DNA from: CAYQQU01 sp964419545 | Lineage (GTDB): Bacteria > Bacteroidota > Bacteroidia > Chitinophagales > Saprospiraceae | Direction: 5' to 3' | DNA length: 43,128 bases | Assembly: GCA_964419545.1 (NCBI GenBank) | Contig: CAYQQU010000051.1 | Coordinates: forward strand, 1 to 43,128 | Shown here: positions 8,681 to 16,900 of the stretch, piece by piece | Layout: every line of letters starts with the position of its first letter | Numbering within the stretch: position 1 is the first letter of the stretch | Program-made: the position numbers and the translations under genes | Notes under the pieces: model-generated | What the model saw: the letters and a program-made list of their open reading frames with translations, nothing else | What the model was told of the DNA's origin: nothing | Databases searched by the model: none

Positions 8681-9691
8681 ATGAACCGCTTTGAATATGT
8701 GAAAGCGCCAAGCGTCAAAGACGCCGTAGAGATGATGAATAGCACGGTGCCGGAAGCCATCGTGGAAAAGGCCGCCGCCAAGACCCACGTGGTCAAAGCC
8801 GCGGGCACCGACCTGCTCGACCTCATCAAGGAAGGTATCCTGGAACCCAACCGCATCATCGACCTGCGGCAGATCCCGGGCCTCGATCAGCTGAGCTACC
8901 AAAAAGCCGAGGGGCTTCAATTCGGCCCCCTGGTAACGATCGCCGACCTGGAGCACAGCCCGGAAGTGCAGAAGCACTACCGGGCCCTGCACGCAGCGGC
9001 GGCGCACGCCGCCACGCCCCAGATCCGCAACATGGCCACCATGGGCGGCAACCTCATGCAGCGGCCCCGCTGCTGGTATTTCCGCAGCAGCGACCACCAC
9101 TGCCGTAAAAAAGGCGGAACGAGCTGCTTCGCCCAGGTCGGGGAAAACAAATTTCACGCCATCTTCAATACCAATATCTGCCCCTGTGTGCATCCTTCTT
9201 CCCTGGCCACCGCCCTCGTCGCTTTCGAAGGGCAGGTGGAACTGACGGGACCCGAAGGGCAACGTACCGTGCCGCTTTCCGAGTTTTTCATCTCTTCGGA
9301 AGTGAACGTCACCTGTGAAAATACGGCCGAAAGCCAGGAGATCATCACCAACATCCTGCTGCCCGCCGTCACGGAAAATACGCGTTCCTACTATATCAAG
9401 CAGGGGCAACGCGAGAGCTACGACTGGAGCCTGGCCGACGTCGCCGTGGTGCTGGAAATGGACGGCAAGCGCTGCCGCGACGCCCGCATCGTCTTCGGCG
9501 CCGCCTCTTCGGTGCCGCTGCGCCGCGAAGCCGCCGAAAATATGCTCAAAGGCCAGGCCGTCAACGAAAAGCTGGCCGCTGCCGTCGCCGAAAAATCGGT
9601 GGAGGGCGCCACGCCGCTGCAGCACAACCGCTACAAAGTAAAACTGTTCGAAACGCTGGTGAAGCGCACCCTCATGGGCGCCGTCGCCTAG
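8681..9691 (+). CDS. FAD-binding subunit of xanthine dehydrogenase-family enzyme, with Cys-rich insertion
   Basis: 336 aa, FAD_binding_5 fold followed by a CO-dehydrogenase flavoprotein C-terminal domain. FAD contacts include VVKAAGTDLLDLIKEG (about 31-46) and the MGGNLMQRPRCWYF loop. An insertion at about residues 131-169 contains five cysteines (C131, C141, C149, C167, C169). In E. coli PaoB and in 4-hydroxybenzoyl-CoA reductase HcrB, a comparable insertion holds an extra 4Fe-4S cluster, so I infer one here. The gene is 38 bases after the Moco subunit. The order small-large-medium differs from the E. coli small-medium-large order. No signal peptide is present. The family is sure; the cluster is inferred from cysteine count and position. 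Confidence 0.9.
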   Translation: MNRFEYVKAPSVKDAVEMMNSTVPEAIVEKAAAKTHVVKAAGTDLLDLIKEGILEPNRIIDLRQIPGLDQLSYQKAEGLQFGPLVTIADLEHSPEVQKHYRALHAAAAHAATPQIRNMATMGGNLMQRPRCWYFRSSDHHCRKKGGTSCFAQVGENKFHAIFNTNICPCVHPSSLATALVAFEGQVELTGPEGQRTVPLSEFFISSEVNVTCENTAESQEIITNILLPAVTENTRSYYIKQGQRESYDWSLADVAVVLEMDGKRCRDARIVFGAASSVPLRREAAENMLKGQAVNEKLAAAVAEKSVEGATPLQHNRYKVKLFETLVKRTLMGAVA

Positions 9692-9706
9692 CATTACCGC
9701 CAAGCC

Positions 9707-9737
9707 CTGCGGGTGCAGCTTACCGCTGCGCCCGCAG
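9707..9737 (+). repeat. 31 bp palindromic repeat (CTGCGGG variant), likely operon-end hairpin
   Basis: CTGCGGGTGCAGC at the left pairs with GCTGCGCCCGCAG at the right around a 5-base loop, with one T/G wobble. It is the same length and layout as the 31 bp hairpins at 36331, 39853 and 39903. It sits 15 bases after the FAD-subunit stop and could terminate or stabilise the operon transcript, though no T-run follows. Confidence 0.6.
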
Positions 9738-9773
9738 TTGCCGGCGTTCCCTTACCTCTAAACACTCACCTGC

Positions 9774-10001
9774 ATGGACCACCCCGCCGCCTACTGCCGC
9801 TACCTGCGCGCCAAAAACGCCTACGGCTCCCTCGAAGGGGGCGACTCGCCCTTTATTCCGGTCGACGCCGGAACCACCACCTACTGGTGCCTCCTCACCA
9901 TGGGGCCGGCCGGGCCCGACGACGGGCTGGCGCATATCTCGACATGCCGTAATCCGGAACGCACTTGTTTTGTGAAGAAAGATCACAAACCATCCGCTTA
10001 G
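9774..10001 (+). CDS. Small conserved Cys/Gly-rich hypothetical protein (75 aa)
   Basis: 75 aa from an ATG at 9774. The sequence is aromatic- and cysteine-rich: YCRYLRAKNAYGSLEGGDS, then TTTYWCLLTMGPAGPDDG and HISTCRNPERTCF. Four cysteines (8, 39, 58 and 65) with a nearby His look capable of binding metal. I recall similar short Bacteroidota proteins ending in a GPDDG..H..C.....C pattern, but function is unknown. It follows the molybdenum hydroxylase operon by 82 bases with a hairpin between, so it may be a separate unit. The last 8 residues (KKDHKPSA) run up to the palindromic element starting at 10008, and the end may have been altered by it. Confidence 0.6.
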   Translation: MDHPAAYCRYLRAKNAYGSLEGGDSPFIPVDAGTTTYWCLLTMGPAGPDDGLAHISTCRNPERTCFVKKDHKPSA

Positions 10002-10007
10002 CCCGGG

Positions 10008-10173
10008 TTATAGTCCAACAACCTAGGATTTGTGAAATTATGGCGCAGCTTTTTTTTTTAGCTCGCAAGGCAAAAAACGTAGGCGATGCCTAAGCATCGG
10101 CGAGGCTTTTTAACGCAGCGAGCTGAAAAAATAGCAAGTCAGAAATCACAAATTCTGGGTTGGCGGACTATAA
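10008..10173. repeat. 166 bp MITE-like long palindrome
   Basis: The left half (TTATAGTCC, then CAACC, then ATTTGTGA, then TTTTTT and AGCTCGC) reappears as its reverse complement in the right half (GCGAGCT, AAAAAA, TCACAAAT, GGTTG, GGACTATAA). It centres on cgatgc-ctaa-gcatcg near 10090-10105. Nested arms make an imperfect palindrome over its whole length. No reading frame inside looks real. This is the form expected of a non-autonomous MITE or giant hairpin. Its right arm contains the stop codon and last residues of the minus-strand metallopeptidase gene. Confidence 0.75.
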
Positions 10174-10532
10174 TTCATCTCATCCCAAAAGGCCGGATCG
10201 AACAGTTCGTCCAGGTAGCCTTCCCGGGTGCGCGGATGGTAATAATCCCGGCAATCGCCGAGCCCGCTGCGCATGATGCTTACACAAACGCCGTTATCGA
10301 AAGCCTCGTCGCGATGGTCGCGCCCCAGGTCGCAATGCCCCAGCTCGTGAAAGACCACAAACTCGCGGAAGCGATAAAGTTCGCTGCTGATAACTGTTCG
10401 GATTTGATAAAAAGAAAATGGGATGGGGCGGGGAAAGATTGCCCTAAGCAGGGAAAAAAGTATCCGGTACCAGGCAATGCTTCTGATCTGTCCATATTCC
10501 GGGTTAAGTATGCTGGTATTCCCAACGCGCAC
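10146..10532 (-). CDS. HExxH zinc metallopeptidase, probably N-terminally truncated
   Basis: 128 aa from a GTG at 10532. Residues 58-73 read FVVFHELGHCDLGRDH, giving HExxHxxGxxH with H62, E63, H66 and H73, the zinc site style of metzincins. SIMRSG at 85-90 could supply a Met-turn. GDCRDYY and REGYLDELF follow, a pattern I associate with putative Bacteroidota metallopeptidases of extracytoplasmic type. Those normally have a signal or lipobox and a longer N-terminal half. Here residues 1-45 are basic and look unlike a folded domain, and the start lies inside the upstream gene (29-base overlap). The 3' end is formed by the arm of the palindrome at 10008-10173. Likely a partly eroded gene; the catalytic core is intact. 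Confidence 0.6.
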   Translation of the reverse strand: MRVGNTSILNPEYGQIRSIAWYRILFSLLRAIFPRPIPFSFYQIRTVISSELYRFREFVVFHELGHCDLGRDHRDEAFDNGVCVSIMRSGLGDCRDYYHPRTREGYLDELFDPAFWDEMNYSPPTQNL

Positions 10533-11253
10533 GAAGCTCTCGGGTCGCTTTTTCTACTGCCTGCCGGGTAGAAGATAACAACGACGGTTCCGGTCCGTTG
10601 AGCAACAACCAAGGCTCCGAAGTATATTCTTCATCAAACAGGTGATCTGACAGCAGATCGCGACCGTCGTCCAGCCAGGCCTCCAATTGCATCTCCTGTT
10701 CGGACAGCAGCGCACCTTCCTTAGCGGTCAACCTAAACAAATAATAGTCGTAAGCGTAGTGGATAATTCGGCGCCGGACGATATGGTAGGCGTCGATTAA
10801 AACGGCAGTGCTGTTGATCTGCTCATTGAAGTTTTCCAAAACACGGAGATGATGCCCTTTCAGCGTATCCCCTGATCCAGGCGCGGGACGAAACGTTCGG
10901 CGATGGTTTCGCAAGGCCGTGCACAGCTTTTCTTCATACGCTTCCAATCGTTGTATCTCCTCGCCGATCCGGTGGTAAGAACGATGCCATTTTCGGGAAT
11001 TGTGAAAAACAATACCGGTTCCGTCACACCAAAAGCAAGTGTCGCCGGCAAAGGACAGGTTTAGTTCGCGATTGTACTCATCCAGCCGGCCGTGGCCGCC
11101 GCAATGCTTGCAGCCGTATTGCTTGAAATACAAATTGCCGATCAAAATAGCGAGGGCAAGTAACCCAGTCAACATAAGGGTTACTGGCCAGAATGCCAGT
11201 AAAAACAGTAATACAGCCAACAGGCCAAACAGATGTTCAGGTGATCGCATCAT
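10504..11253 (-). CDS. Membrane protein with paired CxxCxGxG zinc-ribbon motifs
   Basis: 249 aa. Two hydrophobic segments (about 9-22 and 24-42) are followed at once by CKHCGGHG (C48, C51) and CFWCDGTG (C73, C76). These are two CxxCxGxG-type units like half of a DnaJ zinc-finger domain and probably bind one zinc. The rest (about 85-249) is mostly helical, hydrophilic and unlike anything I recognise. The DnaJ-like motif may indicate a chaperone or protein-binding role, but there is no J-domain. The ATG at 11253 overlaps the upstream small membrane gene as ATGA, and its 3' end overlaps the metallopeptidase start. The three genes therefore probably form one transcript. Confidence 0.65.
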   Translation of the reverse strand: MMRSPEHLFGLLAVLLFLLAFWPVTLMLTGLLALAILIGNLYFKQYGCKHCGGHGRLDEYNRELNLSFAGDTCFWCDGTGIVFHNSRKWHRSYHRIGEEIQRLEAYEEKLCTALRNHRRTFRPAPGSGDTLKGHHLRVLENFNEQINSTAVLIDAYHIVRRRIIHYAYDYYLFRLTAKEGALLSEQEMQLEAWLDDGRDLLSDHLFDEEYTSEPWLLLNGPEPSLLSSTRQAVEKATRELRARWEYQHT

Positions 11254-11486
11254 GGGTTGTATTGAATAATTTGCTTCAGCTCTTCAAAAAAATCCTGCAA
11301 CAACTCAGGGTCGCTCCAGACATACATGCCCAAAATGAAAAGTAAAAAAAGCAGCATCAGAATCGCCAGCCCGCGTTTTAGCATAGCAGCGGCAGATTCT
11401 TGTTTTTCGGTGCTGGTGAGAGCACCAATGATTTGGGCGGCGAAGAAAACGCCGGCAAGAATCAAGACGAGGTTGAAAAAGGTCAT
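11250..11486 (-). CDS. Small two-helix membrane protein (78 aa)
   Basis: 78 aa with hydrophobic segments at about 3-24 (FFNLVLILAGVFFAAQIIGAL) separated by ALTSTEKQESAAAMLKRG from about 39-57 (LAILMLLFLLFILGMYVW), then an acidic tail (DPELLQDFFEELKQII). No family is recognised. It shares a four-base ATGA overlap with the downstream zinc-ribbon membrane protein, indicating coupled translation and probably a physical or functional link. It is the first gene of the three-gene minus-strand cluster; the promoter should lie in 11487-11560. Confidence 0.6.
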   Translation of the reverse strand: MTFFNLVLILAGVFFAAQIIGALTSTEKQESAAAMLKRGLAILMLLFLLFILGMYVWSDPELLQDFFEELKQIIQYNP

Positions 11487-11829
11487 AATGTTTGTGTTTT
11501 GTCGTAATTGATCTTTTGTCTACCCGGAGCTGCCCAATTGTTCGCCCCGACATTTCCCAAAACAAAATTGCCGGTTTTCGAAGCGATTTGGAAATGTCGG
11601 TTCATCCGGACTTAAAAATGAACCAGCCAGGCTGTTGCTTTCTTATTTCCATTCCAAGGCGATGTTGCGGCATTTAACGGCCGGTAAAAAGCAATTCAAA
11701 ATTCAACGGGGAGAAAATCAAAATGGAGAAAAATCCAGGACGGATACTGGAAGGATTTTGATAAAACAGGAATATTCCTGGAAAATTCCGAAAGACAAAT
11801 GGAATTTTTAACTTAGTAAAAAAAACTTG
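11487..11829. promoter_or_regulatory. 343 bp divergent intergenic region with two inverted repeats
   Basis: Separates the minus-strand membrane cluster from the plus-strand unknown gene. It holds an inverted repeat CCGACATTTCC (11547-11557) / GGAAATGTCGG (11590-11600) and a perfect 14 bp palindrome CAGGAATATTCCTG (11767-11780). TAACTTAG at 11809-11816 resembles a Bacteroidota -7 element for the gene at 11830; the palindrome lies about 30 bases upstream of it, a fitting place for an operator. No gene is seen here. Confidence 0.4.
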
Positions 11830-13188
11830 ATGTCTACCTCCCTGAAGCGACATGAAGCCGAAACTTTATTCAAGGCGATAACCAATCAATACGAAGAGAG
11901 GTGTAAAACAGCCGGAAAAACCATCCCCACCAATCAGGATGAGTATTTTGGGTTTAATGATAAAGCCGACCATTCCGATAGCCTGAAAGGCAATATGGAA
12001 GCCCATCCTAAAGTAGCGGATTTTCTGAAAAGGACGAACCAGGGGAAACCGCAGGAAAAAACCGGCTACAAAAAAATCAATGGCAAGTACCTCTACAACA
12101 AAAAACAAGCTTTAGAAAAAGAAGGACTTACCGAAATAAGTTTATCCTCGTTTTACCTCACCGTTTACTGCAATTATCTCAATTGCGAGGGAATGGAAGA
12201 CTTTCGGAAAAAATTCCTGTTGGCTTCTTCAAAGGTCCGGTATCATGCTTTCTATTTTTCCAAGCGCGATTATCGCGTCAAGCACTTCACTATCGATATT
12301 GAACTATCAGCGGGCAGGGAATGTGAAGTAGAAGCCTGGGGGTTTCATGAAGATCGCCGAAAAGACCCCTTCAAGGGTACAGGAATTATCAAAAGCAGTA
12401 ACCTTTTCGTTAACCTGCTCAACGAGGAGGGCATCGAAATGAAACTGATCTTTCCCGAACACAGCCCCCGTTTCAGCGACGAGCAATACCGGCACGGCGT
12501 AATGCTGACGATATCTTATGACAATTTTCCCGTCAGTGTCCGGTTACTAATGATCAAAATTGGTTCCGACCAGCAAGAGGCCTCTGAACCAGATACGCTC
12601 CGGGCGGAACGTTACCTAATGTTTCATCAGAAAAACCTGCGGGCGCCACAGGAACGCATTTCTAGTCTGACTTCGCTAACGGTGCGCGACGAACCAATCG
12701 AAAATATCGTACACATGATCGGTAACTACTGGGTATGGCACTACTCCGACAAGTACCTGGTACAATTCAAAATGGAAATTTTACCGGATTTTTCGGTGCG
12801 CATCCCGGATCATCCGCTTCACCTGGGCGGGAACGTCAACCAGATCGGACAGGTCAGCGCCAGCCGGCTGGCTAATAATTGTTTGTGCATCGGCCTACGC
12901 CCCGAGAACAGCTTCCAAATCCTGTCTTTCATGATGATTGAAATCCCTCAGAGTATTTTACAAGGCAATATATTACGGGGCTCCTATTGTACCGTCGGTT
13001 CAGATAACCGCAGCCCCAAAGGCGGTAATCTGGCGCTCTATAAGGACGATGATTTTTTCCCGTATGATGAGCTCGTTCCGGAGTTGATCCTGAGAAAGAA
13101 TATTGCCAGACATTTGCACAAATATGAAGACTATGCTGAATTGATAATCCTGCGCAATGTATTAGAAGAGGTGGAAAAAGGGACTTAG
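11830..13188 (+). CDS. Unknown protein with two related beta-rich domains
   Basis: 452 aa from the ATG at 11830 (a TTG just before it is less likely). The N-terminal part (about 1-75) is charged. Residues 75-135 form a compact helical region (GYKKINGKYLYNKK, then SLSSFYLTVYCNYLNCEGM, EDFRKKF) that resembles small adaptor or DNA-binding domains seen at the N-terminus of Bacteroidota signalling proteins. Two beta-rich stretches follow: about 143-255 (YHAFYFSKRDYRVKHF...GTGIIKSSNLFVNLL) and 290-440 (YWVWHYSDKYLVQFKM...GQVSASRLANNCLCIGL). They share a common pattern and look like an internal duplication. There is no signal peptide or membrane helix. Composition is AT-richer than the flanking metabolic genes. 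I recognise no named family; a sensory or effector role is only a guess. Confidence 0.7.
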   Translation: MSTSLKRHEAETLFKAITNQYEERCKTAGKTIPTNQDEYFGFNDKADHSDSLKGNMEAHPKVADFLKRTNQGKPQEKTGYKKINGKYLYNKKQALEKEGLTEISLSSFYLTVYCNYLNCEGMEDFRKKFLLASSKVRYHAFYFSKRDYRVKHFTIDIELSAGRECEVEAWGFHEDRRKDPFKGTGIIKSSNLFVNLLNEEGIEMKLIFPEHSPRFSDEQYRHGVMLTISYDNFPVSVRLLMIKIGSDQQEASEPDTLRAERYLMFHQKNLRAPQERISSLTSLTVRDEPIENIVHMIGNYWVWHYSDKYLVQFKMEILPDFSVRIPDHPLHLGGNVNQIGQVSASRLANNCLCIGLRPENSFQILSFMMIEIPQSILQGNILRGSYCTVGSDNRSPKGGNLALYKDDDFFPYDELVPELILRKNIARHLHKYEDYAELIILRNVLEEVEKGT

Positions 13189-13239
13189 GGTAATTTCGGA
13201 ACCAATAATCTTGTTTGTTGCCTGCTCGTTATACGTTGC

Positions 13240-13632
13240 TCAACCGCCATTTTCCGCTTCCATCTCCAAAGCTTTTATCTGGAGTTCTTTGGGGGTCACT
13301 TGTTCGTAGCGGGTATTGCTGCGTAGATTGTAATCGATGAGGAACTGATCAATGACGTGAAAAACGACACCTGCATCCCGGCAGTAAAGCAAAATATTGA
13401 TAATGTCCTGGCTTCCCTGACCGACTCGTTCCAGAAGAACGGAGACAGTGTCGTGAAAAGCCGAATCTATCTCTTGTATGAAAATTTCCGCTTGTGGAGC
13501 TTTGAGCGTTATGGCTAAAACCAATTTGTATTCCCCTTTATTGGTGTTCTCTTGCTGATAAAGCCTATTCCTACGCACGCTGACGAGAACGTCATGCTCT
13601 ACCGCTTCCAACATAGATAGTTTCTTAGCCAT
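13240..13632 (-). CDS. Hypothetical cytoplasmic protein (130 aa)
   Basis: Encodes about 130 aa from the ATG at 13632 (MAKKLSMLEAVEHDV). A GTG ten codons earlier is possible but adds an unlike stretch. The protein alternates beta-like segments (DVLVSVRRNRLYQQ, YKLVLAITLKAPQAEIFIQEI) and helices, and ends in an acidic LKALEME-type tail. No transmembrane segment or known motif is seen. It is convergent with the gene at 11830-13188, 51 bases apart, and shares its AT-richer composition, so both may have arrived together. Function unknown. Confidence 0.6.
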   Translation of the reverse strand: MAKKLSMLEAVEHDVLVSVRRNRLYQQENTNKGEYKLVLAITLKAPQAEIFIQEIDSAFHDTVSVLLERVGQGSQDIINILLYCRDAGVVFHVIDQFLIDYNLRSNTRYEQVTPKELQIKALEMEAENGG

Positions 13633-13929
13633 TGTGTTACAACTTGTTAGACGCAAAGCCACCTGATATAAAACTCAAAAGTAAAGGATATTTTATACTT
13701 TAAGTCCGTTCCGGGAAATTACTTTTAAACAATTTTTAGTGAGTTGCAGATTTGACAACAAAACTAAAACCCCTAAATCACCACCAGGCATTAACATCTA
13801 TCTGTCAACCCCCTAAAGTTTTATAAAAACAATAATGCGAAAAAAAGTTTCCTATGAAGTAGGTAAAAAATTGGAGGAAGATCTCTGCAAAAAGATCTTC
13901 CTCCGGTAATTTTCTTACCCAAACTTAAT
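13633..13929. other. 297 bp intergenic region between hypothetical gene and giant amylase
   Basis: AT-rich space with no supported gene. It carries the amylase terminator at 13873-13904 and otherwise nothing I can identify. Confidence 0.5.
13873..13904 (-). terminator. Rho-independent terminator of the giant amylase gene
   Basis: A perfect 12 bp stem, GGAGGAAGATCT with AGATCTTCCTCC, has an 8-base loop and lies 26 bases after the minus-strand stop. On the minus strand it is followed by AATTTTTT, giving the expected U-run. Confidence 0.85.
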
Positions 13930-16900
13930 TTACTCCAACACCACCAACTGCTTCGTCGTCCGGTATCCATCCACCACTACGCTCACCAAGTAAACACCCG
14001 GCCGGAACGACCCGTCCGTCAGCTGGATATCGAAAGCCGGCAGTTCGACTGCGTCCAACTCCTGTCGATAGATCAGCGCTCCCCGAGTGTCGTGAATCCT
14101 GATCTCCACCGTTTCACCCAGATATGCCGCCAGCCCGATGGTGACCATCGATCGGGTGGGGTTCGGATAGAGGCCGAAATCGCGCTTGGCCGGGTCGAGC
14201 GGCTGCGCCTGATCGGTTTCTGCGGATGGCGCATAGCTATCTAAGGTTGGATCGCAAGCATCACCGACGCCGTCTTCGTCCGTGTCGTTCTGCCCAGGGT
14301 TAGGCGTGTTGGGACAGTTGTCGCACTTGTTGCCTACCCCGTCGCCGTCGCTATCCGCCTGACCGCCGTTGGCGTCCAGGTCACAGTTGTCCAGGCAGTC
14401 GGATACCCCATCTCCGTCCGTATCGATATCGTTCGAAANNNNNNNNNNNNNNNNNNNNNNNNNNNNNNNNNNNNNNNNNNNNNNNNNNNNNNNNNNNNNN
14501 NNNNNNNNNNNNNNNNNNNNNNNNNNNNNNNNNNNNNNCACTTATTGCCTACACCGTCGCCGTCGCTATCCGCCTGGCCGCCGTTGGCGTCCAACGGACA
14601 ATTATCGTCCTCATCGGCAATATTATCATTATCATCATCCGGGTCGCAGACGTCGGGCAGCGCGTCGCCGTCGGCATTAGCCAGGGCGTCGCCGGCAACA
14701 GTCACCTGCGCCTGGCAGGTCGCGTCGTTGCCGTTTTCATCCAGCACCGTGATGGTTACGGTTTGCGTACCGAGGTCGACGCAAGAGAAGGTCATAGGGT
14801 CGGCCGAGAAGCCGTCCAGGCGGCAATTGTCGCTGCTGCCGCCGGCGATGGCGTTCAGGTCGTCGCCGGTAAGCGAGTAAGTCCCTTCTGCGCCCAGCTG
14901 TACGGTGATCGGCTGGCAATCGGGCGCGGGGGCTTCCGTATCGTTCACGGTAACGTCAAATGAACAAGCCGTTCCGGTATTGCCGGCGTCGTCGGCTACC
15001 GCCAGGATCACCGTCGTCGTACCCACCGGGAACAGAGAACCGCCGGCCAGGCCGGACTGGAGGCTGAAATCGGCGCCGCAATTATCGGTCACGACCGGCG
15101 CATATTCCACTGCGGCGCCGCAGTCGCCGGCGTCGTTACTGACGTTGACGTCGTCAGGGCAGGTGATGGTCGGCGCCTGGGTATCCTGCACCGTCACGGA
15201 AAAGTCGCAGGCGGCCTGATTTCCTCCTACATCGGTTGCCGTAGCCGTTACTACCGCCGTGCCGACCGGGAAGAAAGCCCCCGGGTCGATGTTGTACTGC
15301 ACCAGGGCGTCGCAATTATCGGTAGCGGTAGCAGTAAAATCGACATTGGCGCCGCACTGGTCCGGATCGTTGGCTACGATGATGTTTTCCGGGCAGCTGA
15401 TCTCCGGCGGCGTATCATCGCCTTCGATGATGATTACACCCACCGAGCTGCTACAGCCGTTGGCGTCGGTGGCGGTAATGGTATAATTGCCGGCCGCCAG
15501 GTTATTCAGCTCGAAGGTATTGCTGTTCAGCGAGACGTCAGCGCCGCCGGTGAAGCCATAGGTAATGGGAAAGGCATTGCTGGCCACGGAAACGCTCACC
15601 GAACCGGTAGCCCCGCCCGGGCAGGAGGGTTGCTGGTCGGTCACCGTCAGGTCGCAAGACAGGCGGCAAAGTTCCAGGCTGTTGACGTACAGATTGGCGG
15701 CTCCGCCGAAGCCGGCATCGGCATTAAAGAAGCGGATTTGGGCCGGCGTTTGACCACCGGCGGGGTTGAGCAAGGGTCCGGTGACGGTCTGGGAGAAGCC
15801 GCCGTTGCGTTGTTCGATCCGCATCTCGTAGGTGGCGGCATCGCGCAGCGCAATGGTGAAGGTGAGCCCTTCGTCGGTAAATCCGACGCCCGTCGCGCGG
15901 GCGCCGTTGCCGTCATTCACCACGTAATTGGCTTCTCCGCCGATGAAGAAAGCCTCCATCAGGTTTTCGCCGGCGGCGTTGCGCAAGCCGAAGCCGACGG
16001 TGCCGCCCGTTGCGATAAAGCCGTTGTCGAAGCCGAAGCGGAGCTGCGCATTGGGCGTCAGCGGTTCCGCGAACGGCCGGACGGCTTCCGACACGTCGCC
16101 CGAATTGGCGTACAGGCCCCAGGCTTCGCCGTTGGCGTCGATATCGCCGTCGCCGTTCGTATCATTTTGGTTGCCATTATCCGTAGAGGTGAAGACGAAA
16201 TGGCCGGCGGTAGAGGGATCGTTGTTCTGGGTATTCAGCACCCAGCCCGTAAAGCCGGCGCCGCCGTTATCGCCCGATTGCCAGTTGTCGTCGTACACGC
16301 CGTCATCGGCTGCGTCACCTGCGCAGGCCGAAGCCGCGAGGCAGGAAGCCGGGGCCGTGAATGCACTGGCCAGGGTAAAGGTGCAGGCCGCATCCCCGGT
16401 AAAGGATACCGAAAGATCGACCGGCGCGCCGTCCGAGGGCAAGCCGGCCAGCGTCACCGTCTGTGGGCTGCCCGTAACCGGGAAATATTGGCCGTTGACC
16501 ACCAGGAAACCGTCCGCCGGGTTGTTGGCGTATTCCACGGTCACTTCCTGGGTGTAGGTATTGGTCAGCGCCAGGCAGGTCGACTGGGCGCCCACCGTAG
16601 CATTGGTCACCACACAGGGCGGGCAGGCTTCCGGCGCCGTGAATACGTTGGGTTCGGTGAGGCTGCAGCCGGGATCATCGGTAAAGGAAGCCGTCACGGC
16701 CACCGGCTGACCGTCGGAGTCGAGGCCGGTAAGCGTCACCACCTGCGGGCTGCCGGTGATGGGGAAGGTCTGGCCGTTGACATCCAGCAGTCCCGTTGCC
16801 GGCTGGTTGGTATAAGTCACCCGCACCTCCTGCGTATATTCGTTGGTATTCGGCGCACAAGCCGTTTGCGCCAGGGCCGTCAGGTCGATGATGGCGCAGG

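Noticed and set aside
10086..10571. 161-codon plus-strand frame over the palindrome and the metallopeptidase
   Set aside because: It starts in the palindromic element and is antisense to the HExxH gene, with no motif of its own.
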